A DNA stretch of 64,000 nt. Source: Lepisosteus oculatus (lineage: Eukaryota > Chordata > Actinopteri > Semionotiformes > Lepisosteidae). How positions within the stretch are numbered: the stretch's first letter is position 1; each line of letters opens with the position of its first letter. This document shows positions 61,587 through 64,000 of the stretch, one piece after another. The stretch spans positions 77,623,722 to 77,687,721 of the forward strand of contig NC_090696.1 of the NCBI RefSeq assembly GCF_040954835.1. Direction: 5' to 3'. Below the pieces are notes generated by a model. The model worked only from the letters and a program-made list of their open reading frames with translations, had not been told where the DNA came from and did no database searches. The position numbers were made by a program, and so were the translations under genes.

Positions 61587-64000
61587 CGAAAGGCAGACCC
61601 GTGGTGAGCTCTTCATAGTTCTGCTTTTAGTTTGACCCTATGGATTCGGAGTCTTGAGTTTTAAAATGACAAACCATAATGTTTCCTTACAGTGCAATAC
61701 AGATTTCATTCCATTACGCAGCGTTAGATGGTACTGGAATAAAATGACTTATTTCCACAACTTTGAATGAACTCCACTTGGTGAGTCCACTACAGATGAA
61801 GCAAAAGGTTACACCATTCTGAAAAAAACACTCAGCTAAGCCCTAATAGTTTATATATAAAAACAAACATTTCATTTGATACATTAATCTGTATTACTTA
61901 CAAGCATTTTTTTTAACAAGAGAAATAAAATTCAAATATTTTTTTTTATTTCAGAGAAATATATTCTAATTTTAAAAACCCAACTCTGGCAGGACATTTA
62001 ATTGAGGTTTGGATCAGTATATACTGTAAAATACTTTGCTTATACTGCACATTTGTCAGGCTAGTACTTCATAGCGTATTCCCCATGCATTCCGTATCCA
62101 TCAAATTAATCTGCTTGAAAAATGATTTTATATGTAGAAATCTAATTTTATACTAAGAGAAGACAGCTAATATAAAATGTTTCTTATAATTGATTCGGTA
62201 AGACAGGAATTCGAACAAAAGACTTATTCATTTATAAATTTAATGAGACTTTACAGATCAGATGTTTGAATAAGCTGATAGTCAGTGGCCTCAGTGCTAT
62301 AAAAGATAGCGAAGCCTTAGCATTGGGCTTAATTAATTTAACTTAATTAATTAAATTGTAAATGGCAGACTTCATAACAGACATAAGGTAACATTGTAAA
62401 TAAACTGTTCTGTTTGCTGTACTCTGGTGAAATTCACCAGTTATAGAAAAGGTTTAGCTGTTAGTTTTTTAAGTAAAATGCCTAAGGCTGCCAATATGTA
62501 ACTTGTATTATTTCTACACTTTTTGCTCAGTCTCCCAGTGTCTCAAAAAGCTTTAGGTATCTTTCTCAAGATGCTGTGCTAGAGCTGAAGAAGAGGAATT
62601 CCTTTAAAAAGCATCGTCCCTCTAGTGTTTCTGGTGCTTTAAATACTGTACGTGCTTTTCTAACATTCCAAAACTTTAGATATTAACACTAACCCATCTT
62701 TATTCCTTTAGACTGTTAATATCCTGTGCCCTTGGACTGTGGCATTGAATTTTGAAGCTCAGCTTTTCTTTCTTTAGAAACAGTAAGATGTCTGCGGTTG
62801 GAGAGGGCACGCTGAACTTGTGCGTTGAGATGTGTGGAGTGTTGAGGATGCTGCACACGTCATCTCATTCTCTCTCTGTCTCTCGCCAGACAACAGACCT
62901 GCACAATCTACTTCCCAAGTCATTTAATCATAGCAGCTGTCTGCTTCTTATTTAAAAAAAAAGAAAAATGATACCAGCGTCCATTAATAGCTACTGTTTT
63001 TAATACATTTAATTTGAGAAGTAGACCATGCAGATTTCACGAAGTGTGATCTGTATAGCGAGACACAGATTTCTCAGCAGGTAGAGCAGATTTTGTCAGG
63101 GGTTAATGAATAACAGTTAACTCACCCTCTGGTTATACTGTCTACTGTATAGTGCCTGTATAACTCAGTTCCACTAAACATTCACTTTGTTTGACTCAGA
63201 CGAAGTCCCTGCGATCAAGTGCATTTCATTCAGAAATCAGGAGGACCTGCAGCTATGTTTCAGTGTTTCAGTTTAAACATGTTCTACTAGCTGTCTTCTC
63301 CAACAGTGCAGATGCACAGCTTACCTGGGAGTTTTCCTGAGAGAGAACCGCAAGGCAGCTGTTGTCTCCAGGCAAGCACTAGCTGACACCCTGTCACAGT
63401 GTTGTTACCAATAAGAGGAATGTTACAACAACCGAAGTGATGTTCCGGTGATGTCAGTAAGTGATCAGCTCAAACCATGGGAAACACCATGAAGACCCCA
63501 AAAGCTCAACTAGCTTAGACAAAGGGTCATGTGAAAATCTAGGAATCCCTTCAGATTGTCTGGGCAACGAAGGTCTGATTCAAACAGGGTGCCTGAAAGA
63601 TGGCAGAGGTATGCACTGTTGTGAGACATGCGGTCTTCAAGGGAGCAGATGAAATCTAACAATAGACTAATGACCCTTCACAAGGAAGAGTGTTCTGGAA
63701 AGGTCAGCATTTCAAGGAATGAGGGAGCAAAACAGAGTCAAGAAACACGGAAAGATACCTGATAGCTACAGCGGCAGAAGACAGCTAATCAGGGAAAGGA
63801 AGAAGAGCTCTGAGATAAGACAATGAGATTGCTCAAAAATGACTTCCTAATCGCCTCTGGAAATGATGAGGACGTTAATTCCACATCAGATCTCACCCTA
63901 TCACAGGAAATGGCATCTTTGTGAAGCTGGTACAGAACTGCGGGAAAACTTCCCAGCTGGAAGACTTTCACAGAAGGAAACATCATACGTGCCCACATTG

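Larger units (their letters stand above)
58043..64000. other. 3' region of the CNBD2-like gene; no further gene supported
   Basis: The region contains AT-rich noncoding DNA, the 27-bp minisatellite at 60554-61092, and the two weak candidate exons listed separately. No ORF elsewhere has recognisable protein similarity. The last 600 bp have an unusual run of short open stretches on both strands but no recognised product. It may be intron if the gene continues past 64000. Confidence 0.5.

Noticed and set aside
62891-62955. Possible terminal exon after TCTCTCGCCAG reading TTDLHNLLPKSF and a stop
   Set aside because: The acceptor and phase fit, but the peptide has no resemblance to cyclic-nucleotide-binding proteins.
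63480-63652. Possible CNBD2-like exon reading DKGSCENLGIP
   Set aside because: KGSCE resembles the expected continuation, but there is no AG acceptor directly before the Lys codon and the nearest one gives the wrong phase after the exon ending 58042.
42834-64000. Neuromedin U, expected next by human synteny
   Set aside because: No FRPRN-type amidated peptide sequence was found on the plus strand; it may lie beyond the window or be absent.

Overview
This is a window of vertebrate nuclear genome with spliced genes, GT-AG introns, abundant non-LTR and MITE-type repeat debris, and large minisatellites. It is neither bacterial nor viral. The gene order CEP135 - EXOC1 - EXOC1L matches the block on human 4q12. 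The repeats (a tRNA-derived SINE, L2-type 3' ends, hAT-like MITEs) and the moderate intron sizes suggest a ray-finned fish, perhaps a non-teleost such as a gar or bowfin. The species assignment is inference only.

Layout. Positions 1-12532, minus strand: the 5' two thirds of cep135 (15 coding exons, about 730 codons; the 3' third lies beyond position 1). Positions 14865-34722, minus strand: complete exoc1 (18 coding exons, 880 codons plus stop). Positions 38521-42833, minus strand: complete exoc1l (3 exons, 170 codons), a short paralogue of the EXOC1 N-terminus. Positions 46041-58042, plus strand, divergent from exoc1l: a ten-exon gene for a cyclic-nucleotide-binding-domain protein that resembles CNBD2. 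Its 3' end is unresolved. The remainder of the window to 64000 shows no other gene that I can support.

Each gene was assembled from ORF fragments by checking that splice sites and codon phases agree at every junction, and by comparison with remembered human orthologues. EXOC1 is the exocyst subunit Sec3, and EXOC1L keeps only the N-terminal, membrane-binding-type region. CEP135 is a centriole scaffold. CNBD2-like proteins are cAMP-binding proteins known from sperm. There is no operon-type functional link; the cluster reflects conserved synteny.

The most unusual features are structural. Tandem arrays sit directly against splice junctions: a 37/43-bp minisatellite begins at the donor of CEP135 exon 12 and repeats that donor sequence about 40 times, and a 66/64-bp minisatellite lies about 20 bp from the acceptor of EXOC1 exon 8. 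Other points of interest are a 27-bp minisatellite that creates long false ORFs, a compact TIR element near 52.3 kb, direct repeats flanking EXOC1 exon 7, and identical intron phases in EXOC1 and EXOC1L. I found no convincing undescribed multi-gene system.
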